Source: Clostridium sp. OF03-18AA (lineage in GTDB: Bacteria > Bacillota > Clostridia > Lachnospirales > Lachnospiraceae). From it: 64,000 nucleotides of DNA. Both the position numbers and the translations under genes were made by a program. Positions 36,123 to 43,664 of the stretch are shown in pieces (within the stretch, counting starts at the first letter, position 1; each line of letters opens with the position of its first letter). The notes under the pieces are model-generated. The model ran no database searches and was not told where the DNA came from. It was given only the letters and a program-made list of their open reading frames with translations. The stretch lies in contig NZ_QUEP01000006.1 of the NCBI RefSeq assembly GCF_003478035.1, positions 124,001-188,000 on the forward strand, written 5' to 3'.

Positions 36123-37073
36123 TCACCCCTTTTCCAGTTTTACTTTCGGATTCAGGATCGCATAAGCGATATCGACTAACATGTTGCAGAAGACGAACAT
36201 GATCGCGGAGAAGAGAACGGTTCCCTGGATCAGGGAATAATCGCGGTTGTTGATCGCGGTGTTGATCATGGTTCCCATGCCCGGCCAGGAGAAGATTCCC
36301 TCTGTGATGATCGCACCGGTAAAGGTTCCGGCGATCTGAAGTCCGAGAACGGTGATCAGCGGCGGGAGTGCGTTCTTTAATCCGTGGATCAGGATGACTT
36401 TCATTTTCCGGATGCCGCGGGCTCTGAGACATCGGATGTAGTCACTGCTCATGATGTCGATCATGCTGGAACGCATGGTTCTCGCGAAAGTCGCCATCGG
36501 GATCGTCGCGAGACAGAAACCTGGCAGGATCATGTGGCTCACCACATCCCCGATGCCTTTGGAGATGTCGCCCATGCCCATGACAGGCAGGAGATTCATT
36601 TTAACGGAAAACTGGAGGACCAGCATAAGAGCCAGCCAGAAGATTGGCATGGACACGCCGACGAGCGTGATGACCATGACAATGTAATCGAAGATCGTAT
36701 TCTGCTTTAAAGCAGCGATGATGCCGACGCTGGTTCCGATGATGAAAGCGAAGAAAAGTGCTGTCAGCGTCAGAGTCAGTGTATTCGGGATCCTGGAAGT
36801 GATGAGCGGAAGAACGTCCTGGCGGTAACTGTAGGAGTAACCGAAATCACCGTGGACGAGTCCGTTTAAATAGAGTGCGTACTGTTCCGGGAGCGGTTTA
36901 TCGAGGTTCATCTCGGCTCTCATGGCTTCGATGTCCTCCGCATTTGCCTCAATGCCCAGGATCGCCACAGCCGGATCGCCGGGCAGCATTCTTGTCAGGC
37001 AGAAGGTCAGTGTAACGACGACCAGAAGTGTGGGGATCGTCTGCAATAATCGTTTGATGATGATCTTTCCCAT
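36123..37073 (-). CDS. Oligopeptide-type ABC importer permease (DppB-like)
   Basis: A protein of 316 residues with the DppB N-terminus (RLLQTIPTLLVVVTLTFCLTRMLPGDPA), six membrane segments, and the EAA motif MSSDYIRCLRARGIRKMKVILIHGLKNAL. GTFTGAIITEGIFSWPGMGTM and a C-terminal ILNPKVKLEKG complete the family pattern. A ribosome site (gaaagga) precedes ATG at 37073. Confidence 0.92.
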   Translation of the reverse strand: MGKIIIKRLLQTIPTLLVVVTLTFCLTRMLPGDPAVAILGIEANAEDIEAMRAEMNLDKPLPEQYALYLNGLVHGDFGYSYSYRQDVLPLITSRIPNTLTLTLTALFFAFIIGTSVGIIAALKQNTIFDYIVMVITLVGVSMPIFWLALMLVLQFSVKMNLLPVMGMGDISKGIGDVVSHMILPGFCLATIPMATFARTMRSSMIDIMSSDYIRCLRARGIRKMKVILIHGLKNALPPLITVLGLQIAGTFTGAIITEGIFSWPGMGTMINTAINNRDYSLIQGTVLFSAIMFVFCNMLVDIAYAILNPKVKLEKG

Positions 37074-37153
37074 AAAAATCCAATCCTTTCATGACTGTCC
37101 GGATCCATCACCGGGACTGTGAATGGGGGAACAGTCGATTTTTGCGAACATTT

Positions 37154-37200
37154 CTACAGAAAAAGGGAAACAAATCAGATTTGCTTCCCCTTTCTGCAGA
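37154..37200 (-). terminator. Hairpin between binding-protein and permease genes
   Basis: Long arms (ctacagaaaaagggaaac... against ...gcttcccctttctgcag) sit in the 140-base gap after the binding-protein gene. It is likely a leaky terminator or RNA-stabilising stem that lets the binding protein be made in excess. Confidence 0.65.
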
Positions 37201-37213
37201 TTTTGTAATAGTT

Positions 37214-38914
37214 TTATTCTTCGATCCAGATATTGTTGAACGGTGTTGCGACTAACATCTGGTTATCAGCACGGAGAACCGCGTTATGTACTTTCGGGGA
37301 TACTGCCCAGTTCCGGCACTCGTATGCGTAGTAGATACCGGTGTATTCGTTCATAACTTTCTCAATTGCTTCCTTGTAGTATTTGGCACGCTCAGCAGTG
37401 TCAGTGGAGCCAAAGCCTTTGTTGAGGAGGTCATCCATCTCCGGATCATTGTAGCCGCCTGCGTTGGAGGAAGCGTGGATGGTCTGGGAACTGAAGAACT
37501 TTCCAAGGAAACCGTAAGGATCCGGGTTGCTGTTCCAGCTTACGCCGTAGCTGTTTACGGTATCAGCCTGCCAGGAATCGACAACGGTTGCGGACCAGTC
37601 GGCCATCGTGGAGGACTTGATATCAAGTGTGACTCCGATCTGGCTCCAGTAGTACTGTAACATCTGCGCCATCTTCTCACGGTATGTAGTGGATCCGATG
37701 TAAAGGCTCATGGTGAAGCCATCCGGATAACCGGCCTCCGCGAGGAGTTTCTTTGCACCTTCCGGATCGTAGGAAGGTACGAGGTCATTGTAGGCAGTGT
37801 CATATGCGAAGGAGTATACCGGTAACGGCTGGTAAGCTCTCGTGCCCTCACCGTACTGATAAATGCCGGCTACCATGGAATCGATGTCGACTGCCATTGT
37901 GAGAGCTTTTCTGACATCTGCATTTGCAGTCGGACCATTCTGCATATTAAAGCGGACGTAGGTGACAGCGGAGCTTGCGGTCTGGAGTAAGAGACCTGCA
38001 TCCTGGGCACGCTTGATCGCTTCGCCCTGGAGATACATCGCGATATCGACCTCACCGGTCTGTACTGCGTTGATCGCCTGATTGGAGTCGGAGATGATGC
38101 GGAATTCAATTCCATCGACGTTCGGCTCGGTCCCCCAGTAATTGTCATTCTTCTTTAAAACAACCTTTTCATCGGTTACCATCTCTTCGAGGGTGAATGG
38201 ACCGGTACCAACGATATGGGAACCAAACTCATCTCCCCAGCCTTCGACTTCCTCTTTCGGAAGAATGACGTTTCCGATCTCAGCTAACTGGTTGATGAAC
38301 GGTCCTGCAACGGACTTCATATGGATCACGACCTGAGTCGGACTTGTCACTTCGCAGTAATCGAAGAAGTCACGGCAGATACGGTCTGTGGTACTTTCAT
38401 TTTTGCTTCGTTCGAGAGAGTACTTGACGTCCTCTGCAGTCATCTTTCTTCCGTCCTGGAACTTTCCTTTCTGGAAATAGACATCGTCTCTTAAGTTGAT
38501 GGTGTAGGTGAGACCATCATCGCTGGCGGTGTAATCCGTCGCAAGACATGGAAGAAGTTCTTTGTAATCCTGATCCCAGATAAATAAAGTCTCCATGACG
38601 TTGTACATGATGTGGTTTTCATACATCGTGGAGTAGGATTTCGGATCGAGAGTCAGCGGGGAAGATGGCATGGACACTACCAGTGTTCCGCCCTTTACGG
38701 CTTCTCCGTCGGAAGAACCAACTGCGATACCGGAAGCAAGTGTCTGATCTGTGGATTTGGCATCCGGAGACACTGCGTTGGATGAGGCAGCAGCCGTCTC
38801 AGCGGTGGAACCGGCTGTTGTCTGGGAGGTCGTCTGGGAACCGCCGCATCCTGCCAGGGAAGATGCTGCCATAACGGCTGCGGCTGCAAGTGCGATCAAT
38901 CGTCTTTTCTTCAT
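37214..38914 (-). CDS. Family 5 extracellular solute-binding lipoprotein
   Basis: A protein of 566 residues with a lipoprotein signal peptide (MKKRRLIALAAAAVMAASSL then AGC, lipid-modified Cys23), a Ser/Thr/Ala-rich linker, and a DppA/OppA-type domain (LDPKSYSTMYENHIMYNVME, KYSLERSKNESTTD, GTGPFTLEEM). Family 5 proteins bind peptides, nickel, glutathione or sugars. The start at 38914 is set by gagaggagag; the frame upstream is not coding. First gene of the minus-strand importer operon. Confidence 0.9.
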   Translation of the reverse strand: MKKRRLIALAAAAVMAASSLAGCGGSQTTSQTTAGSTAETAAASSNAVSPDAKSTDQTLASGIAVGSSDGEAVKGGTLVVSMPSSPLTLDPKSYSTMYENHIMYNVMETLFIWDQDYKELLPCLATDYTASDDGLTYTINLRDDVYFQKGKFQDGRKMTAEDVKYSLERSKNESTTDRICRDFFDYCEVTSPTQVVIHMKSVAGPFINQLAEIGNVILPKEEVEGWGDEFGSHIVGTGPFTLEEMVTDEKVVLKKNDNYWGTEPNVDGIEFRIISDSNQAINAVQTGEVDIAMYLQGEAIKRAQDAGLLLQTASSAVTYVRFNMQNGPTANADVRKALTMAVDIDSMVAGIYQYGEGTRAYQPLPVYSFAYDTAYNDLVPSYDPEGAKKLLAEAGYPDGFTMSLYIGSTTYREKMAQMLQYYWSQIGVTLDIKSSTMADWSATVVDSWQADTVNSYGVSWNSNPDPYGFLGKFFSSQTIHASSNAGGYNDPEMDDLLNKGFGSTDTAERAKYYKEAIEKVMNEYTGIYYAYECRNWAVSPKVHNAVLRADNQMLVATPFNNIWIEE

Positions 38915-39004
38915 AAGAATCTCTCCTCTCTCTTTTTTTACGAACGATCCGCCGGATCCTGGTACCGGTGAAATAAAACCGGTAGTCGCTTTGGAAGATC
39001 CGGG

Positions 39005-39045
39005 TAAAAAAGAAAGGCGCACTTCTGACAGAAGTTATCGCCTTT
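39005..39045 (-). terminator. Terminator-like hairpin in the peptide-importer leader
   Basis: On the minus strand aaaggcg-ataacttct pairs with agaagtgcgccttt and is followed by cttttttac. It lies about 35-70 bases after the predicted start site and before the binding-protein gene, so it could attenuate the operon. Confidence 0.6.
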
Positions 39046-39082
39046 GATAAATGGGGGGATCGTTAATAAAATTATGTGCCTA

Positions 39083-39111
39083 AGAATAAAACCAGAACTT
39101 AAAAAAGTCAA
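39083..39111 (-). promoter_or_regulatory. Promoter of the minus-strand peptide importer
   Basis: On the minus strand, TTGACT (39106-39111), a 17-base spacer and TATTCT (39083-39088). Confidence 0.7.
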
Positions 39112-39238
39112 GTATTTTTTACTTTTACTTTACTTAATTCGGCGAAATGTTCAAAAAATAATAATTTTGTAACTTATGTATGTACATAATTGGAAAAGTC
39201 AGAATATTTTTTAGCATATAGTGCGATATGGTTACTTT

Positions 39239-39278
39239 TTACGGGGAGGAATTTTCTGAACTGAAAACTCCGTATGAC
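39239..39278. repeat. Dispersed hairpin repeat, copy D (5' fragment)
   Basis: Nearly identical to the first hairpin of the copy at 32966: the block aggaattttctgaactgaaa is exact, followed by c/t, then tccgtatga. The rest of the element is missing. Confidence 0.7.
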
Positions 39279-39399
39279 ACATATATTCCTACCAACGAAA
39301 TGGGGAATAATATTATAAAGACAGTGACTGAAAATGTCCAATTAAAAATAATAGGGACTGGATATAAGAAATTCTAATGTAAATATTCTGAAAATGAAA

Positions 39400-39428
39400 T
39401 TGACAGATGCAGAGAAGTGTGCTAATCT
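39400..39428 (+). promoter_or_regulatory. Promoter of the T-box operon
   Basis: Perfect TTGACA (39400-39405), a 17-base spacer and TAATCT (39423-39428); transcription should start near 39435, just before Stem I. Confidence 0.75.
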
Positions 39429-39434
39429 TGGAAC

Positions 39435-39840
39435 CATAAAAATTAAAAACAAAAAGTCGATGAGCAAAGAGAGTACATTCGGAATGAAATCACAGAGAGC
39501 TGTCGGTGGTGGAAGACAGTATGGAGTTCCTTATGGAATGGGTTTGTGAGACGCCAGGTGAAAGAGGTTCGAGTAGCTGAGGCCGTGATTCCTGCGTTAA
39601 GGGATAAGAGTATCGAAAGAGATTTCCGTACTCTGAAACGAGACAGATTGGTGGCAGATATTCCGATGTGGGATAGCTGCTTTTTTGTTCTAAAGGATCG
39701 GATCGTCAAGGCAGGTGCAGATTAAGAATCGCTGTGGGCAATGACAGCCGGCTTTCAGAATGATCCAGGATCTGTAAAATCGGGTGGCACCACGAAAAAT
39801 TTCGTCCCGGCATAGTGAGAACTATGTCCGGGATTTTTTG
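39435..39840 (+). promoter_or_regulatory. T-box riboswitch leader, predicted to sense uncharged tRNA-Trp
   Basis: Stem I contains the AGTA motif (39472-39475), the distal loop hairpin ctgtc-ggtggtggaa-gacag (39500-39519) and a specifier loop read as GAA-TGG (39536-39541), so the specifier is UGG for Trp. The T-box motif GGGTGGCACCACG is at 39782-39794; its UGGC would pair with GCCA, fitting a tRNA with discriminator G such as tRNA-Trp. The terminator tcccggcatagt/actatgtccggga (39805-39833) is followed by six T. Uncharged tRNA-Trp should stabilise the antiterminator and switch on the downstream genes. The T-box class is certain; the Trp assignment rests on my hand fold and on trpBA in the operon. 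Confidence 0.9.
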
Positions 39841-39908
39841 TTTCAAAAAAAGCCCCACCTTACTTATCCCTGCAGGAAGCAGTCGACAAAAACGAGGAGG
39901 AAATGATT

Positions 39909-40937
39909 ATGAGAAAAATGACAGCGATCATGAACCTTGCTGCAGCCGCAGCTCTTGCAGGGATCCTGCTTACCGGGTGTTCCACAGAGGCGGACGAGAC
40001 GACGATAGCCGCGGCAACGACAGCTGCCGAAGCAGAAACAACGACAGCTGCAGGAGGAGCTGCAGAAACGACAGAGGGCGGTGCTCTTGCCGGAAAGAAG
40101 ATTTCTGTTATGACCCCGTATCTCACTTCCGTCACAACAAACCAGATGGCGGGCTATATTAAAGAAGATCTCGAGGCGGAAGGTGCAGAGGTGTTCGTGA
40201 TCGACACGGCGAATGACTTTGCAGAGCTTGCGAGCCGCATTGAGGATGTCGTTTCCTCCGGAACAGACGGGATCGTCCTTGTGAGCGCCGATCCGAACCA
40301 GGTTGCGAACCAGCTTCAGGATGCGTTTGATGCGGGAATTCCGGTCTTCGGCTGCGACAGCGGATTCATCGACGGCATGCAGGTCAACGCGACGAGTGAT
40401 AACTACCAGATGGGCGAGCTTATTGTGAGATATTTATTTGACGATCTGATGGGCGGAAAGGGAACCGTGATCGCCCTGACCCACAGACCGCATCCGGGTG
40501 TTGTAAAGCGCTGTGAGGCATTTGATGACATTATCAAAGAGTATCCGGACATCAAGCTCATCACAGAGCAGCATGTACCGGCGGAACAGCCGATCAATGA
40601 TGCACAGGACATCGTCGCAAACCTTTTAACCGCGAATCCGGAGAAAGATTCCATCACAGCCGTATTCGCGGCATGGGATGAACCGGCGATCGGTGCAACA
40701 AAGGCACTCCAGGAGGCAGGACGTGACGAAGTCATTGTCACAGGCGTTGACGGAAATGAGCAGGCGATCGAGATGATCAAGGACGGCACAAACTTAAAGG
40801 CGACCGTAAAACAGAACTTTGAAGGCATGGCTGATATCGTTTGTGAGCAGATGGATCAGTATTTTAACGGTGAGGAGATCGAAAAAGGCGAGATGTACGC
40901 GCCGGCGGAGCTGATTACACAGGAGAATGCACAGTAG
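39909..40937 (+). CDS. Sugar-type (RbsB-like) substrate-binding lipoprotein of a Trp-regulated importer
   Basis: A protein of 342 residues. A lipoprotein signal (LAGILLTGC, Cys24) and a Thr/Ala/Glu-rich linker precede a periplasmic-binding type 1 domain: KKISVMTPYLTSVTTNQMAG, DGIVLVSADPNQVANQLQDA, GIPVFGCDSGF, and the hinge segment TAVFAAWDEPAIGATKALQ followed by VTGVDGNEQAIEMI. Such proteins bind pentoses, hexoses, polyols or autoinducer-2. It is the first gene after the Trp-type T-box, so the ligand is expected to relate to tryptophan supply. ATG at 39909 is eight bases from gaggagg; ATG at 39903 is too close. Terminal aromatic and acidic ligand residues cannot be assigned without alignment. 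Confidence 0.88.
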   Translation: MRKMTAIMNLAAAAALAGILLTGCSTEADETTIAAATTAAEAETTTAAGGAAETTEGGALAGKKISVMTPYLTSVTTNQMAGYIKEDLEAEGAEVFVIDTANDFAELASRIEDVVSSGTDGIVLVSADPNQVANQLQDAFDAGIPVFGCDSGFIDGMQVNATSDNYQMGELIVRYLFDDLMGGKGTVIALTHRPHPGVVKRCEAFDDIIKEYPDIKLITEQHVPAEQPINDAQDIVANLLTANPEKDSITAVFAAWDEPAIGATKALQEAGRDEVIVTGVDGNEQAIEMIKDGTNLKATVKQNFEGMADIVCEQMDQYFNGEEIEKGEMYAPAELITQENAQ

Positions 40938-41070
40938 GCCCGGGCGAATACACATGAGACTTACGCGTGAAAAGCAAGTGATCCCGGTCAGTAAAAGCAA
41001 AGAGGGAAAGGCAGTTGCTGAAAGCTTTTGCAGGTACTCAGAAAAATATGATCGAGGCAGGTGATACAGG

Positions 41071-42732
41071 ATGTTGCTGGATGTAAGAAATACAGACAAG
41101 AAATTTAACGGCGTATATGCGCTGAAAGATCTCAACTTTTCTCTGGATGCCGGGGAGATCCACGGACTTGTCGGTGAGAACGGTGCCGGAAAGTCCACGT
41201 TTATCAAGATCCTCGGCGGAGTCTACAAAAGAGACGGCGGCAGCATCCTGTGGGACGGAAAGGAACTTCCGGAGGAGATCCGGCCGGAGGAGAGCAGGAA
41301 TCTCGGGATCAATATCATCTTCCAGGATAATGTCCTGATCCCGGCATTCACGGGAGCGGAAAATATCTGTCTCGGAAGACCATATCCGGTAAAAGGCGGG
41401 CTGATCCGGTGGAAGGAAATGGAGCGGGAAGCGGAGGAAAAAGCCGCGGAACTCGGGATCCGGCTGGATCTGAAGAAACCGGTCTCTGCGATGACTCCGG
41501 CACAGAAAAAATGCGTGGAGATCGTCCGGGCGATGATGAGCGACTGTAAGCTCCTGATCCTGGATGAGCCGACGGCATCGCTTTCCGATAAGGAGACGAA
41601 GCTTCTGTTTTCCATTGTGAGAAACTTAAAGGCGAAAGGAACCTCGGTCCTTTACGTGACGCACCGGCTGGAGGAGATCATGGAGCTGACTGACCGGGTG
41701 ACAGTCCTGAGGAACGGGATGCTGGTATCTACTGTGAAGACGGAGGAGACGAGCCGGAAAGAACTGGTGCGGCTGATGAGCGGAAATGAGGCCGCGGACG
41801 GTGTTGACGGATCGGAAGAGCATGGGATTACAGAAAGAGAGGATCCGGCAGAAAAGAACGCAGGGCAGTCTGTGAGAGCGGGAGAAGCTTATCGCGGAGA
41901 AGGTAGAAACGCAGATGGGTGTGATGCGCAGGACATTGGAAAAACGGAAAAACAAGTTGGAAATGGGACTGTGACTGCACCGGGAAAAACTGCGTTGGAA
42001 GTCCACGGAATCCGCTCCGGGGACGGGATCGTCCGGGGCGTTGACCTGGAAGTAAAAACAGGACGGATCACCGGAATGTTCGGACTCTGTGGAAGCGGGC
42101 GGACGGAATTCCTCGAATGCATCTACGGAACGAGAAAGCTGGCGGGCGGCACGATCGCGGTAAATGGAAAGACGACCGCGCATCCGACCCCATCGGGATC
42201 CATTCGGCAGGGAATGGCGTTCATCTGCGAGGACCGGAGAGGAAAAGCAATGATCCCGTCCTTTTCGATCAAGGAAAATATGATGCTCTCTTCGATCGAC
42301 CGTTATACGAAAAACGGGTGGTTCCGGAAGCAGGACGCAGGAAGAAAAGCGGCGGAGATGATCGGGGCGCTAAAGATCAAATGCACGGGTGCCGGGCAGC
42401 CGGCAAAAGAGCTCTCGGGCGGAAACCAGCAGAAAGTCGTCTTTGCGAAGGCACTCCTCACGGAACCGTCGATCTGGATCTGTGATGAGCCGACCCAGGC
42501 GGTGGATGTGGCGACGAGACAGGAGATCCACAGACTGCTGAGAAAAGAAGCAGAAAAAGGGAAAGCTGTTCTCTACGTCTCATCGGATCTCACGGAGCTT
42601 CTGGAGATCGCCGACGAGGTTGACGTCATGGCATATGGGAAAGTCCGGAAGACATTTGAAAATAAAGACCTGAAGCCGGCGGATGTGCTGGCTTGCTGTT
42701 ATGAGGCGGAGAGAGAGGAAAACGACAGATGA
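41071..42732 (+). CDS. Sugar-type ABC importer ATPase with two nucleotide-binding domains (RbsA-like)
   Basis: A protein of 553 residues. The first domain has Walker A VGENGAGKSTF, a signature region reading MTPAQKKCVEIVRAM in place of LSxGQ, and Walker B LLILDEPTASLSDKE. The second domain has the degenerate loop FGLCGSGRTEFLE usual for RbsA, the signature LSGGNQQKVVFAKAL and Walker B WICDEPTQAVDV. The linker between domains (about residues 245-310) is long, charged and unlike typical RbsA, which accounts for the extra length. It lies 133 bases after the binding-protein gene, with no terminator seen, and overlaps the permease start by ATGA. Confidence 0.9.
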   Translation: MLLDVRNTDKKFNGVYALKDLNFSLDAGEIHGLVGENGAGKSTFIKILGGVYKRDGGSILWDGKELPEEIRPEESRNLGINIIFQDNVLIPAFTGAENICLGRPYPVKGGLIRWKEMEREAEEKAAELGIRLDLKKPVSAMTPAQKKCVEIVRAMMSDCKLLILDEPTASLSDKETKLLFSIVRNLKAKGTSVLYVTHRLEEIMELTDRVTVLRNGMLVSTVKTEETSRKELVRLMSGNEAADGVDGSEEHGITEREDPAEKNAGQSVRAGEAYRGEGRNADGCDAQDIGKTEKQVGNGTVTAPGKTALEVHGIRSGDGIVRGVDLEVKTGRITGMFGLCGSGRTEFLECIYGTRKLAGGTIAVNGKTTAHPTPSGSIRQGMAFICEDRRGKAMIPSFSIKENMMLSSIDRYTKNGWFRKQDAGRKAAEMIGALKIKCTGAGQPAKELSGGNQQKVVFAKALLTEPSIWICDEPTQAVDVATRQEIHRLLRKEAEKGKAVLYVSSDLTELLEIADEVDVMAYGKVRKTFENKDLKPADVLACCYEAEREENDR

Positions 42733-43661
42733 GAGGAAAAGCATTAAAGAATTACGGAACGGTTGCTGCGCTGGTGGTGATCATCGGGATTTTTGGACTT
42801 TTAAGACCTGCGTCGTTTTTTACACTGAAAAACTTCCTTAATATAACGCGCCAGGTAGCGCCGCTCGCGATCGTCGCACTCGGAGCGACGTTTGTCATGA
42901 CTGTCAATGAGTTTGATCTTTCTATCGGAAACATCGTGAGTCTTGGCGGCGTGGTTGCGGCACTTTTATCGATCCGGGGCGTTCCGGTCCCGATCTGTTT
43001 CCTGGCGGCGGTCGCTGTGGGGATCGTGGTCGGAGGCGTGAACGGAGTGATCGTCGCGAAGTTCGGGATCCTTTCTTTTATCACAACACTTGGGATGGGA
43101 ACGGTCCTGGACGGCGTGATTTACGGACTTACCGGTGGAACGACCGTATTTAACGGGATCCCGAAGAGCTTCACGATCCCAGGGATCTTAAAGATCGCAG
43201 ACATCCCGTTCATCACGATCGTGGCGGTCGTGCTCTATCTGGTATTTCATATTTTTATGAACCACATGGCGGCAGGAAGAAAGCTCTATGCGATCGGCGG
43301 AAGTGAGGAGGCGGCGAAAGTTGCCGGGATCCGGATCTTCCGATACCGTGTCGTCGCGTTTACGCTGTGCGCTGCGCTTGCAGGACTTGCGGGATCCCTC
43401 GTGGCGTCCCGCGTCGGATCCGCGAATACGACAGCCGGGCAGGGATATTTCCTGCAGGCGTATGCAGCCGTATTTATCGGCTGTACGGTCTCAAAGAGCG
43501 GTGTCCCGTGCGTCGTCGGAACGTTAGTCGGAACGATCATCCTGGCAGTTCTGGCAAACGGACTTACGATCTTGCAGATGCCGAGTTTCATGCAGAACAT
43601 CATCACCGGCGGGATCATCATTCTCGCGGTTGTGGTCCAGAAGCTTGGAGCGGGGAGGTAG
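42729..43661 (+). CDS. Sugar-type ABC importer permease (RbsC-like)
   Basis: A polytopic membrane protein of 310 residues of the ribose/xylose/AI-2 permease family. Segments NFLNITRQVAPLAIVALGATFVM, FDLSIGNIVSLGGVVAALLS and GVNGVIVAKFGILSFITTLGMG are characteristic, as is the coupling-region stretch GGSEEAAKVAGIRIFRYRV. It forms the membrane channel for the preceding binding protein and ATPase. Translationally coupled to the ATPase gene (four-base overlap) and three bases ahead of the kinase gene. Confidence 0.92.
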   Translation: MRGKALKNYGTVAALVVIIGIFGLLRPASFFTLKNFLNITRQVAPLAIVALGATFVMTVNEFDLSIGNIVSLGGVVAALLSIRGVPVPICFLAAVAVGIVVGGVNGVIVAKFGILSFITTLGMGTVLDGVIYGLTGGTTVFNGIPKSFTIPGILKIADIPFITIVAVVLYLVFHIFMNHMAAGRKLYAIGGSEEAAKVAGIRIFRYRVVAFTLCAALAGLAGSLVASRVGSANTTAGQGYFLQAYAAVFIGCTVSKSGVPCVVGTLVGTIILAVLANGLTILQMPSFMQNIITGGIIILAVVVQKLGAGR

Positions 43662-43664
43662 ATC

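Larger units (their letters stand above)
38915..39908. other. Divergent regulatory region between the peptide importer and the T-box operon
   Basis: About 1 kb without genes: a minus-strand leader with a terminator-like hairpin and a promoter (39005-39111), repeat copy D (39239-39278), the plus-strand T-box promoter (39400-39428) and the T-box leader (39435-39840). Confidence 0.8.

Noticed and set aside
39435..39840. Possible coding or tRNA-like content in the T-box leader (a ggttcgag stretch near 39567)
   Set aside because: Fully explained as part of the T-box leader; no acceptor stem for a tRNA and no coding frame with a ribosome site.
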